37,591 nt of DNA from Candidatus Rokuibacteriota bacterium (GCA_016209635.1 JACQWC010000067.1:1-37591); one strand, 5' to 3'; shown: positions 8,106-16,584, counted from the stretch's first letter. Numbers and translations: made by a program. Notes: generated by a model from the letters alone, not told the origin.

Positions 8106-8779
8106 CGACCCCACACCCCCACGTCCTCCAGCTCCGCCTCGGGCGACACGATCCGCACGTACTCCTCGATCTCCGCGAGGTGGCGCCGCACCGCATCCTC
8201 GCGGATCCCCTTCGGTGCGTACGTGACGAACATCACGCGGCGCGTGTCGGTTGTGATCCGTGTGCGGTGGTCGGGCCCGTAGATCACCGAGGCCACGACG
8301 CCGTGCGCGTCGGCCATGTACATGTCGTTCGGCTTGAGGGCTTGCGGCTGGCCGTTGATCCGAGTGTAGGTCTCATCGCCGCGCGCCGCGGCGATCACGA
8401 GCGGTGGCACGATCGCGGCGAGGTCGTGTCCGGCCGTCAGGAGCTGGGTGTCCACCTCGGCCATGAACATCGCCTGGACGAGCGCCATCTGGCTGGCGAC
8501 CGGCTTCCGCTTCAGCGCGACGGACTCGAGCTGGAGCAACACGTGGTAGGACTTGTTGAACGTGCGGTAGAAGGCGTTGTACGCCCTGATCGTCTCCAGC
8601 TCGTTCAACTCCGCTCGCGACTGCCCCGTGAATCGCGCGTGGAGCGACGTCTCGAGCGCCTGCCATCTGGCGTCCAGGAGGTCGTGCCGCGGAGGGTTGT
8701 GGACGTTCCGCAGCGCGAGCACGCCGACGCGCGCGTCGGGATGGACGGTACGCCAGGAGTCCGCGACGACGAGATCCAT
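8102..8779 (-). CDS. Free-standing B3/B4 domain protein (PheRS beta editing-domain family)
   Basis: The 225-residue product matches the stand-alone B3/B4 tRNA-binding/editing domain of phenylalanyl-tRNA synthetase beta subunits. The marks are VGVLALRNV near the start, AYNAFYRTFNKSYHVLLQLE followed by SVALKRKPV in the middle, then TAGHDLAAIVPP, LKPNDMYMADAHGVV and IYGPDHRTRIT. Relatives are thought to clear mischarged amino acids or bind free amino acids; substrate specificity cannot be read. The frame is open further upstream, but ATG 8779 is chosen because the family begins here and the extension is Arg-rich and unlike the family. Its TGA overlaps the ATG of the peroxiredoxin gene. It is divergent from the DMT transporter at 8916, with 136 bases between them for promoters. 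Confidence 0.8.
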   Translation of the reverse strand: MDLVVADSWRTVHPDARVGVLALRNVHNPPRHDLLDARWQALETSLHARFTGQSRAELNELETIRAYNAFYRTFNKSYHVLLQLESVALKRKPVASQMALVQAMFMAEVDTQLLTAGHDLAAIVPPLVIAAARGDETYTRINGQPQALKPNDMYMADAHGVVASVIYGPDHRTRITTDTRRVMFVTYAPKGIREDAVRRHLAEIEEYVRIVSPEAELEDVGVWGR

Positions 8780-8915
8780 GAGCTGGGCGATGGGCCGAGC
8801 GCAAGAGTAAGGGATGGGCCTCTCCGAGGCAAGCGGCCGCGCATGCGCGACGCCCTCCTGTCGAAATCGGCTACCTCGCGCGTGTCGTCCCTGGTAGATT
8901 GGCGCCGATCGGCTC

Positions 8916-9788
8916 ATGACCCTCTCGGCGCTCCTGCTGGTCGCCACGGCTGCCGTTCTCCACGCGTACTGGAACTTCCTCGCGAAGCGAAGCCGCGACA
9001 AAGTGCTCTTCATCTGGTGGACGGGGGTCGCCGGGTCGCTCGTGTTCCTGCCCGTGTTCATCGGCTGGACGTCGGTCTGGCCGTCGTCCCCGCGCGTGTG
9101 GGCGGGACTCGGCGTCTCCGCGGGCGTGCGGGCGCTCTACTTCGCCTCCCTCGGCGTCGCGTACACGCGGGGCGACCTGTCGCTCGTCTATCCGCTGGCG
9201 CGCGGGACCGCGCCGATCGTGGTGCCGCCCCTCGCCATCCTCTTCCTCGGGGAGCGCCCCTCCGCCGAGGGGCTCCTGGGGGTGTTCACCGTGGCCCTCG
9301 GGATCTACGTGGTCCACCTCCCGGGCCTCACGCGGGACGACCTCCTGGCGCCGCTTCGCATGCTCAGGTCCCCGCACGCCAGGTACGCGACGCTCGCCGG
9401 GCTGATGACGGCGACGTACACGATCATCGACAAGTGGAACATCTCGGGCGACGTCTCGCCGCTCGTCTACGCCTACGTGACCGTGCCCGGCGCGGCGCTC
9501 CTGCTGTTCCCGATCGCGCTCCGTCGCACCGGCGCGGCGGTGGCCGAGTGGCGCGCGAACCACCGGACGATCGTGGCCGTCGCCTTCCTGATGACGTTCG
9601 CGTACTTCCTCGTCCTCCTGGCGCTCCGCTTCACGCGCGCCAGCTACGTCGCCGCCGCCCGCGAGATGAGCATCGTCTTCGGGGCGATCTTCGGCACGGT
9701 GATCCTCGGCGAGCGGTATCTGCTGCAGCGGCTGACCGGCGCGGCCCTCATCGTCGCCGGCGTCGCGATCCTGGCCCTGAGCCGCTGA
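8916..9788 (+). CDS. EamA/DMT-family membrane transporter
   Basis: The 290-residue protein has about ten hydrophobic segments in two tandem halves, the EamA (drug/metabolite transporter) pattern. First-half marks are AVLHAYWNFLAKRS and SLVYPLARGTAPIVVP followed by LFLGERPS; second-half marks are YTIIDKWNI, AAREMSIVFGAIFGTVILGE and a final helix ending in ILALSR. Members export metabolites, amino acids or drugs across the inner membrane; the substrate is unknown. ATG 8916 is the first good start, 136 bases from the divergent B3/B4 gene. The next gene begins 88 bases downstream. Confidence 0.88.
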   Translation: MTLSALLLVATAAVLHAYWNFLAKRSRDKVLFIWWTGVAGSLVFLPVFIGWTSVWPSSPRVWAGLGVSAGVRALYFASLGVAYTRGDLSLVYPLARGTAPIVVPPLAILFLGERPSAEGLLGVFTVALGIYVVHLPGLTRDDLLAPLRMLRSPHARYATLAGLMTATYTIIDKWNISGDVSPLVYAYVTVPGAALLLFPIALRRTGAAVAEWRANHRTIVAVAFLMTFAYFLVLLALRFTRASYVAAAREMSIVFGAIFGTVILGERYLLQRLTGAALIVAGVAILALSR

Positions 9789-9876
9789 GGGCGCAAGCGA
9801 GGTGCACGATCGGTCTTCATCCGGGGGGCGCGACGCCGAGCCGCGCGCCTGATAGGATCGGGTCGCGGAGGTGCGG

Positions 9877-10455
9877 ATGGCGGACGATCCCGTGAGACGG
9901 TGGGACGTCGTGGAGTCGGCGTGGGCGTTCCGGTCGCAGCTCCTCGGGATCCGACTGGACCGGTGCCGGCTGCCCGATGGCCGGCTGTCCCCGGACTTCT
10001 ACTTCATGAGTTTTCCCGACTTCGCCATGACCGTGCCGCTCACCCGCGAGGGCGACGTCCTCTTCTCGCGCGAGTACAAGCACGGCGCCGCCGACGTGAT
10101 GCTCACGCTGCCGGCGGGGTTCGTCGAGGACGGCGAGTCGCCCGAGGAGGCCGCGCGGCGGGAGCTGCTGGAGGAGACGGGCTACGACGGGGGAACGCTC
10201 GAGCCGCTCGGCTCCTTCATGCTGGTGCCGAGCCTGTCCTCGGTGAGGGGGCATTTCTTCCTGGCTCGCCATCCGGCCAAGGTCGCGGAGCCGCGTCTCG
10301 ACGAGTTCGAGCGGATCGAGGTCGTGGCGATCCCGCTCGGCGAGGTGAAGCGTGACTATCGGCGGAGCCCCAGGCAGTACCTCGTCGACGTCAGCTCGGT
10401 GCTCGCCCTGGGTCTCGCGTTCGATCGTCTCGATTGCGAGCTCCCGTTGGGATGA
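9877..10455 (+). CDS. Nudix hydrolase, ADP-ribose pyrophosphatase-like
   Basis: The product (192 residues) contains a complete Nudix box at about residues 81-103: GFVEDGESPEEAARRELLEE followed by TGYD, matching Gx5Ex7REUxEExGU. The box is preceded by a proline-rich LPAG motif, typical of ADP-sugar pyrophosphatases. Before it, the protein has the N-terminal strands seen in ADP-ribose pyrophosphatases (SQLLGIRLDRCRLPDGR). It would hydrolyse a nucleoside diphosphate derivative such as ADP-ribose or an ADP-sugar with Mg2+; the exact substrate is uncertain. ATG 9877 is chosen because GGAGG sits five bases upstream; GTG 9871 is an in-frame alternative. It is followed 24 bases later by the DNA glycosylase gene, so co-transcription is likely. 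Confidence 0.85.
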   Translation: MADDPVRRWDVVESAWAFRSQLLGIRLDRCRLPDGRLSPDFYFMSFPDFAMTVPLTREGDVLFSREYKHGAADVMLTLPAGFVEDGESPEEAARRELLEETGYDGGTLEPLGSFMLVPSLSSVRGHFFLARHPAKVAEPRLDEFERIEVVAIPLGEVKRDYRRSPRQYLVDVSSVLALGLAFDRLDCELPLG

Positions 10456-10479
10456 GCGCCGCCGAGAAGGGGGAGCGCC

Positions 10480-11073
10480 GTGCCGAAGCGCCGCTGCGCG
10501 TGGGCGAGGGGAGAGCCGGAGGTCCGCTACCACGACCGGGAGTGGGGCGTGCCGCTCCACGCCGAACGGAAGCTCTTCGAGCTGCTGATCCTTGAGGGCG
10601 CCCAGGCCGGCCTCAGCTGGTCGATCATCCTCCGCCGCCGCGAGGGGTACCGGAAGGCCTTCGGCGGGTTCGATCCCGCGCGGATCGCGCGGTACACCGC
10701 GAGGACGGTGCGGCGGCTCCTCGGCGACCCGCGGATCGTCAGGAACCGCGCGAAGATCGAGGCCACGATCGCGAACGCGCAGGCGTTCCTCCGGGTGCGA
10801 CGCGAGCACCGGAGCTTCGACGCGTATCTCTGGCACTTCGTGGGCGGGAAGCCCGTGCAGAACCGCTGGCGATCGCATGCGCACCTCCCGGCCGAGACCG
10901 AGGCCTCGCGGGCGATGAGCCGGGACATGCGCCGGCGAGGGTTCCGGTTCGTCGGACCGACGATCTGCTACGCCCTCATGCAGGCTGCGGGAATGGTCAA
11001 CGACCACACGACCGATTGCTTCCGCCATGGGCAGGTCCGCCGGCTCGCGGCCACCGCCCGGAGTCGCCGATGA
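10480..11073 (+). CDS. tag: DNA-3-methyladenine glycosylase I
   Basis: The 197-residue protein has the whole Tag signature. Zinc ligands are C6 (KRRCAWA), H18 (RYHDREWG), H176 and C180 (NDHTTDC), nearly the same spacing as in the E. coli enzyme. The active-site helix ILEGAQAGLSW carries the conserved Glu (E39), and FVGPTICYALMQAAGMVNDH is the typical C-terminal motif. It excises 3-methyladenine from alkylated DNA, the first step of base excision repair in the cytoplasm. The start is GTG 10480. Its TGA overlaps the ATG of the metallo-beta-lactamase-fold gene, linking the two translationally, and the Nudix gene lies directly upstream. Confidence 0.93.
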   Translation: MPKRRCAWARGEPEVRYHDREWGVPLHAERKLFELLILEGAQAGLSWSIILRRREGYRKAFGGFDPARIARYTARTVRRLLGDPRIVRNRAKIEATIANAQAFLRVRREHRSFDAYLWHFVGGKPVQNRWRSHAHLPAETEASRAMSRDMRRRGFRFVGPTICYALMQAAGMVNDHTTDCFRHGQVRRLAATARSRR

Positions 11074-11945
11074 GCGCGGTCCGCCTCGGCGAGGTCACGA
11101 TCACCCGGGTGGTCGAGATCGGACGCTCGTCGTTCCCGACGACCACGATGCTCCCGGATTCGACGCCCGAGGGGATCGCGGCGCACTACCACTGGCTCAG
11201 GCCGGACTTCTTCGACGAGGCGGCGGGGGACCTCGCGAGCCGCATCCAGACCTACGTCGTCCGCACGCCGCGGCACACGGTCCTCATCGACACCTGCGTC
11301 GGCAACGAGAAGACCCGGACGGGTGCGCCCGCCTGGCACATGCGCCGGGGCTCCTATCTCGACGATCTCCGCGCGGCCGGGGTGACGCCGGAGCAGGTGG
11401 ACATCGTGGTGTGCACGCATCTCCACGTCGATCACGTCGGCTGGAACACGCGATGGATCGACGGCCGCTGGGTCCCCACGTTTCCGAACGCGAAATACGT
11501 GATCGCGGGCGAGGAGTGGGAGTTCTGGAAGGGCGAGAGCGACGCCGGCCGCGAAGAGTACGGCTGCGTGGCCGACAGCGTCGTGCCCGTCGTGGAGGCG
11601 GGACAGGTCACGCTCGTCGACAGCGACCACGCGATCGACCCATACCTCTCGCTCGAGCCGTCCCCGGGCCACACGCCGGGCCACGTCTGCGTCCGCCTGA
11701 GGACCGCGGCGGGCGAGGCCGTCTTCTCGGGCGACCTCATGCACCGGACCGTCCAGGTGGCGGAGCCGCAGTGGAGCAGCCGGTTCTGTCACGATCCGGC
11801 GCGGGCGCGCGCGACGCGCCGCGACTTCGTCGAGCGCCACGCCGACTCGGGCGTGCTGATCCTCGCCGCGCACTTCCCGCGGCCCGGCTTCATCGTGCGC
11901 GAGCGGGGTGGCCGCCGCTTCGAGCCGGCGCCCGGCGCGGCCTAG
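11070..11945 (+). CDS. Metallo-beta-lactamase-fold hydrolase
   Basis: This 291-residue protein carries the metal-binding signature THLHVDHVGW (H117, H119, D121, H122), a later histidine in SPGHTPGHV, an Asp in VFSGDLMHR and a final His in LAAHFPRPG, so a binuclear metal site is complete. The family includes lactonases, arylsulfatase-like and thioesterase-like hydrolases. The insert with two Trp-rich stretches (VGWNTRWIDGRWV) and the HTPGHV motif are commonest in AHL-lactonase/AttM-like and AIM-related members; the substrate is not predictable. ATG 11070 overlaps the stop of tag. It converges with the amidase gene, leaving 13 bases between the two stops. Confidence 0.88.
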   Translation: MSAVRLGEVTITRVVEIGRSSFPTTTMLPDSTPEGIAAHYHWLRPDFFDEAAGDLASRIQTYVVRTPRHTVLIDTCVGNEKTRTGAPAWHMRRGSYLDDLRAAGVTPEQVDIVVCTHLHVDHVGWNTRWIDGRWVPTFPNAKYVIAGEEWEFWKGESDAGREEYGCVADSVVPVVEAGQVTLVDSDHAIDPYLSLEPSPGHTPGHVCVRLRTAAGEAVFSGDLMHRTVQVAEPQWSSRFCHDPARARATRRDFVERHADSGVLILAAHFPRPGFIVRERGGRRFEPAPGAA

Positions 11946-11958
11946 CGGGCGGCGTCCC

Positions 11959-13392
11959 TCAGGCGGCGAGCGGTGGCTTCCGGTCGAACCAGGGGGCTCT
12001 CGCCTCGAGCTGTGCCGCCAGCCGGAAGAGCGTGGCCTCGTCGCCGTAGCGCGCGACGAGCTGCACCGCGACGGGCAGGCCGCCCTCCGTCCGGCCGAGC
12101 GGGAGCACGATGGCGGGCTGGCCCGTCAGGTTGAACCAGACGGTGAAGGGCGAGAAGGCAAAGACCCGCCGCCAGTACTCGTCGACGTCATCCAGCATCA
12201 TGTCGAGCCAGCCGAGCTTCGGCGGCAGCGTGGCGAGCCCCGGCGTCAGCAGCACGTCCCGGCCCGCGTGGAACGCGGCCATCTGGCGGCCCAGGCGGTG
12301 CGCGGCCTGGGTCGCGCGCACGTAGTCGGCCCCGTTGACCTTCTCGCCCAGCTTCGCCATCGCCCAGGTCACGCGCTCGACCTCGTCCGGCCGCGGGGGG
12401 CGGCCGGCCGTCGGATGGCTCCCGAGGTTCACCACCGTATTCGCCGTGGCGATCGTGAGGAAGGCCTGGCCGACCGCCGCCCGATCGATCTCCGGATCAC
12501 CTTCCTCGACATGGTGGCCGAGATCCGCGCAGAGCCTGACCGCCTCCGCAAGCACCCTGAGGCTCTCGGCCTCCACGCGCGCGCCGTTGGGGGCCGCCGC
12601 GGTCCAGGCGATCCGCAGCCTGCCCGGATCGGCGCCGACCTCCTCGAGGAACGGCCGCGCGAGCGGTGGCGCCACGTAGGGGTCACCCGCGCCCGGGCCC
12701 CGCGTCGTGTCGAGGAGGGCGGCGCAGTCGCGCACCGTGAGCGTCACCGCGTGCTCGGCCGAGAGCCCGCCAAGCCCCTCGCCCGCGTAGGGCGAGAGCG
12801 TGTTGCGGGCCCGCGTGGGCTTGAGCCCGACGAGGCCGCAGCAGGCCGCGGGCGCGCGGATCGACCCGAAGCCGTCGGTCGCGTGCGCCACGGGGAGGAT
12901 GCGGGCTCCGACCGCCGCCGCCGCGCCGCCGCTCGAGCCGCCGGAGATGCGCGTCGGGTCCCACGGGGTCCGCGTGGGGCCGTAGAGCTGCGGCTCGCAG
13001 GTGAGGCTCAGGCCCATCTCGCACGTGTTCGTTCTGCCGAAGATGACGAGCCCGGCCCGCTTGAGCCGCCGCACGTGCTCGGTGTCCGCGGCGGCCGGTG
13101 GCGCGTCGGCGAAGAACCGCGAGCCGCGCGTCATCCGCACGCCCCCGAGCGCGGCCGTGAGGTCCTTCAGGAGGAACGGGACGCCGGTGAGGGGGCCGTC
13201 GGGGAGGCCCGCAGCGATCGCCGCGCGCCCGTGGTCGTAGAGCTTCATGACCACCGCATTGACCAGAGGGTTGCGGGCTTCGACGCGCTCGATCGCGGCG
13301 TCGAGCAGCTCGGCCGGCGTCACCAGGCGCCGCCGCACGAGATCGGCGAGGCCGAGGGCGTCGTAGCGCTCGTAGTCGGCGAAGGGACTCAC
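11959..13392 (-). CDS. Amidase signature-family enzyme (GatA-like fold), 477 residues
   Basis: All three catalytic residues of the amidase signature family are visible: K76 in VPFLLKDL, the cis-serine S153 in [12 protein letters not shown] and the nucleophile S177 in [16 protein letters not shown]. The family hydrolyses amide bonds of small acids, aryl or acyl amides. The protein is a stand-alone amidase rather than the Glu-tRNA amidotransferase subunit, since no gatB or gatC is near; the exact substrate is unknown. The start is GTG 13392, 18 bases after the alpha/beta hydrolase stop, and the two probably form a two-gene operon for hydrolysing a small ester or amide compound. Confidence 0.88.
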   Translation of the reverse strand: MSPFADYERYDALGLADLVRRRLVTPAELLDAAIERVEARNPLVNAVVMKLYDHGRAAIAAGLPDGPLTGVPFLLKDLTAALGGVRMTRGSRFFADAPPAAADTEHVRRLKRAGLVIFGRTNTCEMGLSLTCEPQLYGPTRTPWDPTRISGGSSGGAAAAVGARILPVAHATDGFGSIRAPAACCGLVGLKPTRARNTLSPYAGEGLGGLSAEHAVTLTVRDCAALLDTTRGPGAGDPYVAPPLARPFLEEVGADPGRLRIAWTAAAPNGARVEAESLRVLAEAVRLCADLGHHVEEGDPEIDRAAVGQAFLTIATANTVVNLGSHPTAGRPPRPDEVERVTWAMAKLGEKVNGADYVRATQAAHRLGRQMAAFHAGRDVLLTPGLATLPPKLGWLDMMLDDVDEYWRRVFAFSPFTVWFNLTGQPAIVLPLGRTEGGLPVAVQLVARYGDEATLFRLAAQLEARAPWFDRKPPLAA

Positions 13393-13410
13393 GCCCTCAG
13401 CTCCACAGGA

Positions 13411-14196
13411 TCAGGCTACCCGCGACTCGAGCCACCCGAGGACCCGCGCGAGGGGCTCCTCCCAGCCGTCCTCGAGCGAGAGCATGTGCGCGTGGCCCTC
13501 CGCCTCGAGGTAGTCCGCCCCGTACTTCCTCGCGATGCGCCGCTGCACGGCGGGGGGCGTGATCCGGTCGCGGCTCGCGCCGACGACGAGCGTCGGGCAC
13601 CGCACGCGGGTCGCGTCCACCGGGATGAGGCCGAACGCCAGCTCGCGCGCGGCGCGACCCGACTCCTCGACGAAGCGTGGCAGGAGGGTCGCCTGGACGG
13701 ACGCCTCGAGGCGGTTCAGGAGGAGCGCCCGGCTGTCGTCATCACGGGTCCTGAAGGGCCGCGCCGCGATCATCGCGCCCAGGTATCGCCACATGCGCGA
13801 GAGCACCGGCCAGCGGAGCACGACGATGCCGCGCGGCGCGGCGCTCGTCATGAACACGGCGGCGCGGACGTCGGAACGGTGGGCGACGAGCTGCGCGATC
13901 AGACCGCCCATGGAGTGGCCGACGACGGCCGCGGGGCCGATGCGGTCCAGCACGTCCGCGACGTCCGTCACGTAGTCGGCGACCGAGACCCTGCCGAGGT
14001 CTCCGACCGGGCGGCTCCCGTGGTGGCCGCGCAGGTTCACGGCCCACGCGTCCCAGCCCGCCTTCGCCGCGAAGCGGAGATAGTTCTCGAGGTACCAGCT
14101 CCCGCCCCACATCCCGTGGACGAACAGGAGGGGCGTGGCCCGCCGGCGTGCGGCGGGGGCGACGCGATCGAGCAGGAGGTCTCCGATCCGCTCCAT
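13411..14196 (-). CDS. Alpha/beta hydrolase
   Basis: The fold is clear: LLFVHGMWGGSWY forms the oxyanion-hole loop, VVGHSMGGL holds the nucleophile S95, VVGASRDRITP holds the acid D210 and EAEGHAHML holds H235. The enzyme is a cytoplasmic esterase, lipase or C-C hydrolase type; the substrate is not predictable. ATG 14196 is chosen because GGAGAAG stands just upstream; an in-frame GTG at 14220 would add eight residues. It is the first gene of a minus-strand pair with the amidase and is divergent from the CcdA-like gene at 14287. Confidence 0.85.
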   Translation of the reverse strand: MERIGDLLLDRVAPAARRRATPLLFVHGMWGGSWYLENYLRFAAKAGWDAWAVNLRGHHGSRPVGDLGRVSVADYVTDVADVLDRIGPAAVVGHSMGGLIAQLVAHRSDVRAAVFMTSAAPRGIVVLRWPVLSRMWRYLGAMIAARPFRTRDDDSRALLLNRLEASVQATLLPRFVEESGRAARELAFGLIPVDATRVRCPTLVVGASRDRITPPAVQRRIARKYGADYLEAEGHAHMLSLEDGWEEPLARVLGWLESRVA

Positions 14197-14286
14197 GGGA
14201 AACTTCTCCGATCCTACCACCCGGCGCCCGCAGTATCCTGGGGCCCATCCGCGCCGTCACCCGTGGCGCCGGCAAGGAGGGACACC

Positions 14287-15129
14287 ATGCGCTCTCGTCC
14301 CGCGATCTTCGCCCTCGCGACCCTCGTCGGCGGGCTTCTCGGCTACGCCTGGAACTGGCCCGTCTTTGGAGGGCTGTACAAGGGCTTCATCGCGTTCTTC
14401 GCTGACCCGGCGGCGCCGCTCTCCGGTGCCACGGCCGCCATCCTGCTGGCGTTCGTGATGGGGGTCCCGCGCATCTGCGTCCCCTGATGGACCCCAATGA
14501 TCTTCACGATCACGCCCCTGGTTCAGGAGGCGCGGACGCGACGGCGGTGGGCGGTCACGCTCGGCATCTTCACGGGCGCCTTCCTGGCGGTGCTGGGGCT
14601 GTTCGGCGCCGCGATGGCGTGGGCGGGCGCGGCGGTGGCGGCGAGGGTGACGACGCCGCACGCCCGCGAGGTGATCGCGTCGGTGGCGCTGAGCCTGCTC
14701 GGGCTCCTGGCGCTCGCCATGGCCGCGGGCGAGCTCGGCCTGACGCGCCCGCTGCTGCCCGGCGGCGGGACGGCGGGTCGCGCGCCGGAAGGGCGCCTGG
14801 CGCGGCGCGCGCTCGTCATCGCGCTGGCGTTCGGCGCGACCATGGCGGTCTTCAGCCCGCTGTCGACCTACGCGCTCGTGATCGGGTGGGTGGCGGCGCA
14901 GCAGAGCGCCTGGCTCGGCGCGATGACCCTCATGGCGTACGGCCTCGGGCTCATGGTCCCGCTCGCGATCGCCGGGACGCTCGCGGCGGGGCGCTCGGCC
15001 GCGAGCGGCCTGGGGCTCCAGGCACTCCAGGAGCGCGTGCGTGTCGTGAGCGGCGCCAGCCTGGCGGTCGCCGGGGGATTTCTGCTTTCGATGTGGACGC
15101 TCCGGGCGACCTGGGCGCTGTTCTTCTGA
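14287..15129 (+). CDS. CcdA/DsbD-like membrane thiol-disulfide protein, probable selenoprotein (C-V-P-U)
   Basis: ATG 14287 follows a strong AAGGAGGG site. The frame encodes 66 residues, hits TGA at 14485-14487 and continues open in the same frame to 15129, for 280 residues if the TGA is read through. The sequence around it is VMGVPRICVP-U-WTPMIFTI, so Cys64 and residue 67 form a C-x-x-U redox pair at the lumen-facing end of a helix, where CcdA/DsbD transmembrane proteins carry their first active Cys. Six to seven hydrophobic helices follow, with an internal second half (LAFGATMAVFSPLSTYALVI) resembling the first but lacking its Cys. There is no other Cys. A protein of this type would carry reducing power across the membrane to periplasmic partners. 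A separate start at ATG 14497 has no ribosome-binding site. A nonsense mutation is the main alternative. Confidence 0.7.
14489..14524 (+). promoter_or_regulatory. Candidate bacterial SECIS hairpin of the CcdA-like gene
   Basis: Right after the UGA, TGATC pairs with GATCA around the five-base loop TTCAC (14498-14512), and an outer GGACC/GGTTC stem (one wobble pair) closes it across an internal loop. The apical loop starts 16 bases 3' of the UGA, in the range expected for SelB recognition. The fold was drawn by hand. Confidence 0.4.
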
Positions 15130-15142
15130 CCCACGCCCCCCG

Positions 15143-15750
15143 TCAGCGCCGGCTCTCGAGAAGGTCCTCGAAGAGCCGTCGCGCCGCGGGGCCCGACCAG
15201 TCGTGCGCGCCGACGCCACGCGCGATCAGCCGGCCCTGCCGATCGACGACGTACGCGGTGGGCGGGCCCCACACGCCGTAGCCCTTCGCCGTCACCTCGC
15301 CGCCCTGATCCAGGAGGACCGGCGCCACGTAGCCCCGCTCCTGCACCGCGCGCCTGACGGTGTCAGGGGGCTCTCTGAAGCTGATCAGCAGGACCTCGAG
15401 GCCTCTTCCCACCATCGCGCCGTAGGCGGGGAGCATCTGGCGGCGGAAGTCGGAGAGGAGGAGATGCTTCGTCCACCTGGGCGTTGCCGGCTTCGAATTC
15501 GGCGAGCTTCGCCTCGAAGCCGTTGATCTCCTGCGTTCAGGTCTTGGTGAACCCCTGGATGAACGTGTACAGGACGACCGGCCCCTTGCCGAGGAGCTCG
15601 GAGAGCTTCACCTGCTTCCCGCCGGGCGCGGGGAGCGCGAAGTCCGGCGCCTTCTGCCTGACCTCGAGCGCCCGCAGCGGGGCCGGCGAGCGCCACCGCC
15701 AGGGCGAGGCTCGTGAGCACCCCCAGAGCGACTGCCCGTCTCCGTCGCAT
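15143..15750 (-). pseudogene. Broken peroxiredoxin/TlpA chimera with UGA at the peroxidatic site
   Basis: Three reading frames are needed to follow this locus. From ATG 15750 a signal peptide (VALGVLTSLALAVALAGPAA) is encoded. After a frameshift near 15670-15690 a peroxiredoxin domain follows: VRQKAPDFALPAPGGKQVKL, then VVLYTFIQGFTKT-U-TQEING, with TGA at 15537-15539 in place of the catalytic Cys and the conserved Thr three residues before it. Near 15470 the frame shifts again into a TlpA/ResA-like C-terminal half (RGLEVLLISFREPP, YGVWGPPTAYVVDRQGRLI), whose CxxC segment is absent. Either a deletion fused two adjacent periplasmic redox genes or sequencing indels distort one. It converges with the CcdA-like gene, 13 bases apart, a sensible partner for a periplasmic peroxidase. 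As it stands, no functional product is expected. Confidence 0.7.
15489..15521 (-). promoter_or_regulatory. Candidate SECIS hairpin in the broken peroxiredoxin
   Basis: Fifteen bases after the UGA, GGCTTCGA pairs perfectly with TCGAAGCC. Inside, GGCGA pairs with TCGCC around a three-base loop, with a four-base bulge on the 3' side. This is the strongest of the three post-UGA hairpins in the window and supports the view that the ancestor of this pseudogene was a selenoprotein. Confidence 0.45.
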
Positions 15751-15816
15751 AGCTCCTCCTTGCGCGCCCGTGCCGGCCGCGCGTCTCTGAAGGGTCGAAG
15801 CGCCCGAGCAAGTGCG

Positions 15817-16584
15817 CTACGTCCGCGTGGCGCCGCCCGCCTTCAGCGCGCGGATCATCAGCGAGCCCGCGATCTCGCGCGCGACCGGCACCCGCTCGGC
15901 GGCCCGCCCGACGGCGTCGACGAGGCCGATCAGGCCGCGCGGCACGAGAGGGTGGAGGAAGTCCCAGGGCTCCACCGAGACCGCCTCGAAGCCCACCGCC
16001 CGGAGCGTCCCCGCGAGCCGCCAGCGGAAGAACGCGGTCTCGTCGGGGGTGTTCTGGAGCCACCGGCCGATGACGCGGAGGTTCTTTTCGGCGGCGATCT
16101 GTGGGTTGAGCATGTTCGGCTCGGAGAACCACAGGCAACCGCCGGGCCGGAGGACGCGCAGGCACTGCTCGAGCGCTGCCGGGATCGGCAGGTGGTGGAG
16201 GACCGCGTTCCCGACCACCGCGTCGAAGGTGGACGCCGGCCAGGGGAGCCGGGTCACGTCGGCGACCTCGAAGCGAGTGTTCGGCCGGCTCCCGTAGCGC
16301 TCGCGGGCCACGCGCACGGCCTCGGGGGAGATGTCGCAGCCGACGAGGCGCAGCGACGGCAGCTCCTCGAGGACGTACTTCGTGAACCCGCCGGTCCCGC
16401 TGCCCAGCTCGAGGACCACGGGATCCGCGAAGCGCGCCAACTCCTCCCGCACGCGGCGCGCCCGACGGCGGAGACGCTCGATGCCCGCGGGAGTGGTGCT
16501 CCCCCACCAGATCTCGCCGTGGGCCGCGGCGAGCCGGTCGAAGTGGTCCCGCTCCCGCGCCTCCCGGTCCTTGCCCGTCGTCAC
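15817..16584 (-). CDS. Class I SAM-dependent methyltransferase
   Basis: The 255-residue protein shows motif I VLELGSGTGGF (residues 57-67), an acidic motif II region LVGCDIS, motif III-like FEVADVTRLPW and post-motif LRPGGCLWFSEPN: a small-molecule methyltransferase of the UbiE/class I type. The acceptor is unknown. GTG 16584 overlaps the TGA of the upstream methyltransferase-glycosyltransferase gene, so the two are coupled. The context of a GT2 enzyme and a TMTC-like protein suggests glycan or lipid-linked sugar modification, but that is inference. Confidence 0.85.
   Translation of the reverse strand: MTTGKDREARERDHFDRLAAAHGEIWWGSTTPAGIERLRRRARRVREELARFADPVVLELGSGTGGFTKYVLEELPSLRLVGCDISPEAVRVARERYGSRPNTRFEVADVTRLPWPASTFDAVVGNAVLHHLPIPAALEQCLRVLRPGGCLWFSEPNMLNPQIAAEKNLRVIGRWLQNTPDETAFFRWRLAGTLRAVGFEAVSVEPWDFLHPLVPRGLIGLVDAVGRAAERVPVAREIAGSLMIRALKAGGATRT

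Noticed and set aside
11908-14487. An 859-codon open + strand frame over the amidase and alpha/beta hydrolase genes
   Set aside because: It is the complement of two clear minus-strand enzymes with full catalytic motifs; its translation is low-complexity Arg/Gly/Ala/Glu. Only its last 67 codons, from 14287, are real, as the start of the CcdA-like gene.
14497-15129. Independent gene starting at ATG 14497
   Set aside because: There is no ribosome-binding site, it is in the same frame as the upstream 66 codons, and it would begin in the middle of the conserved active-site helix. Readthrough or a nonsense mutation explains it better.
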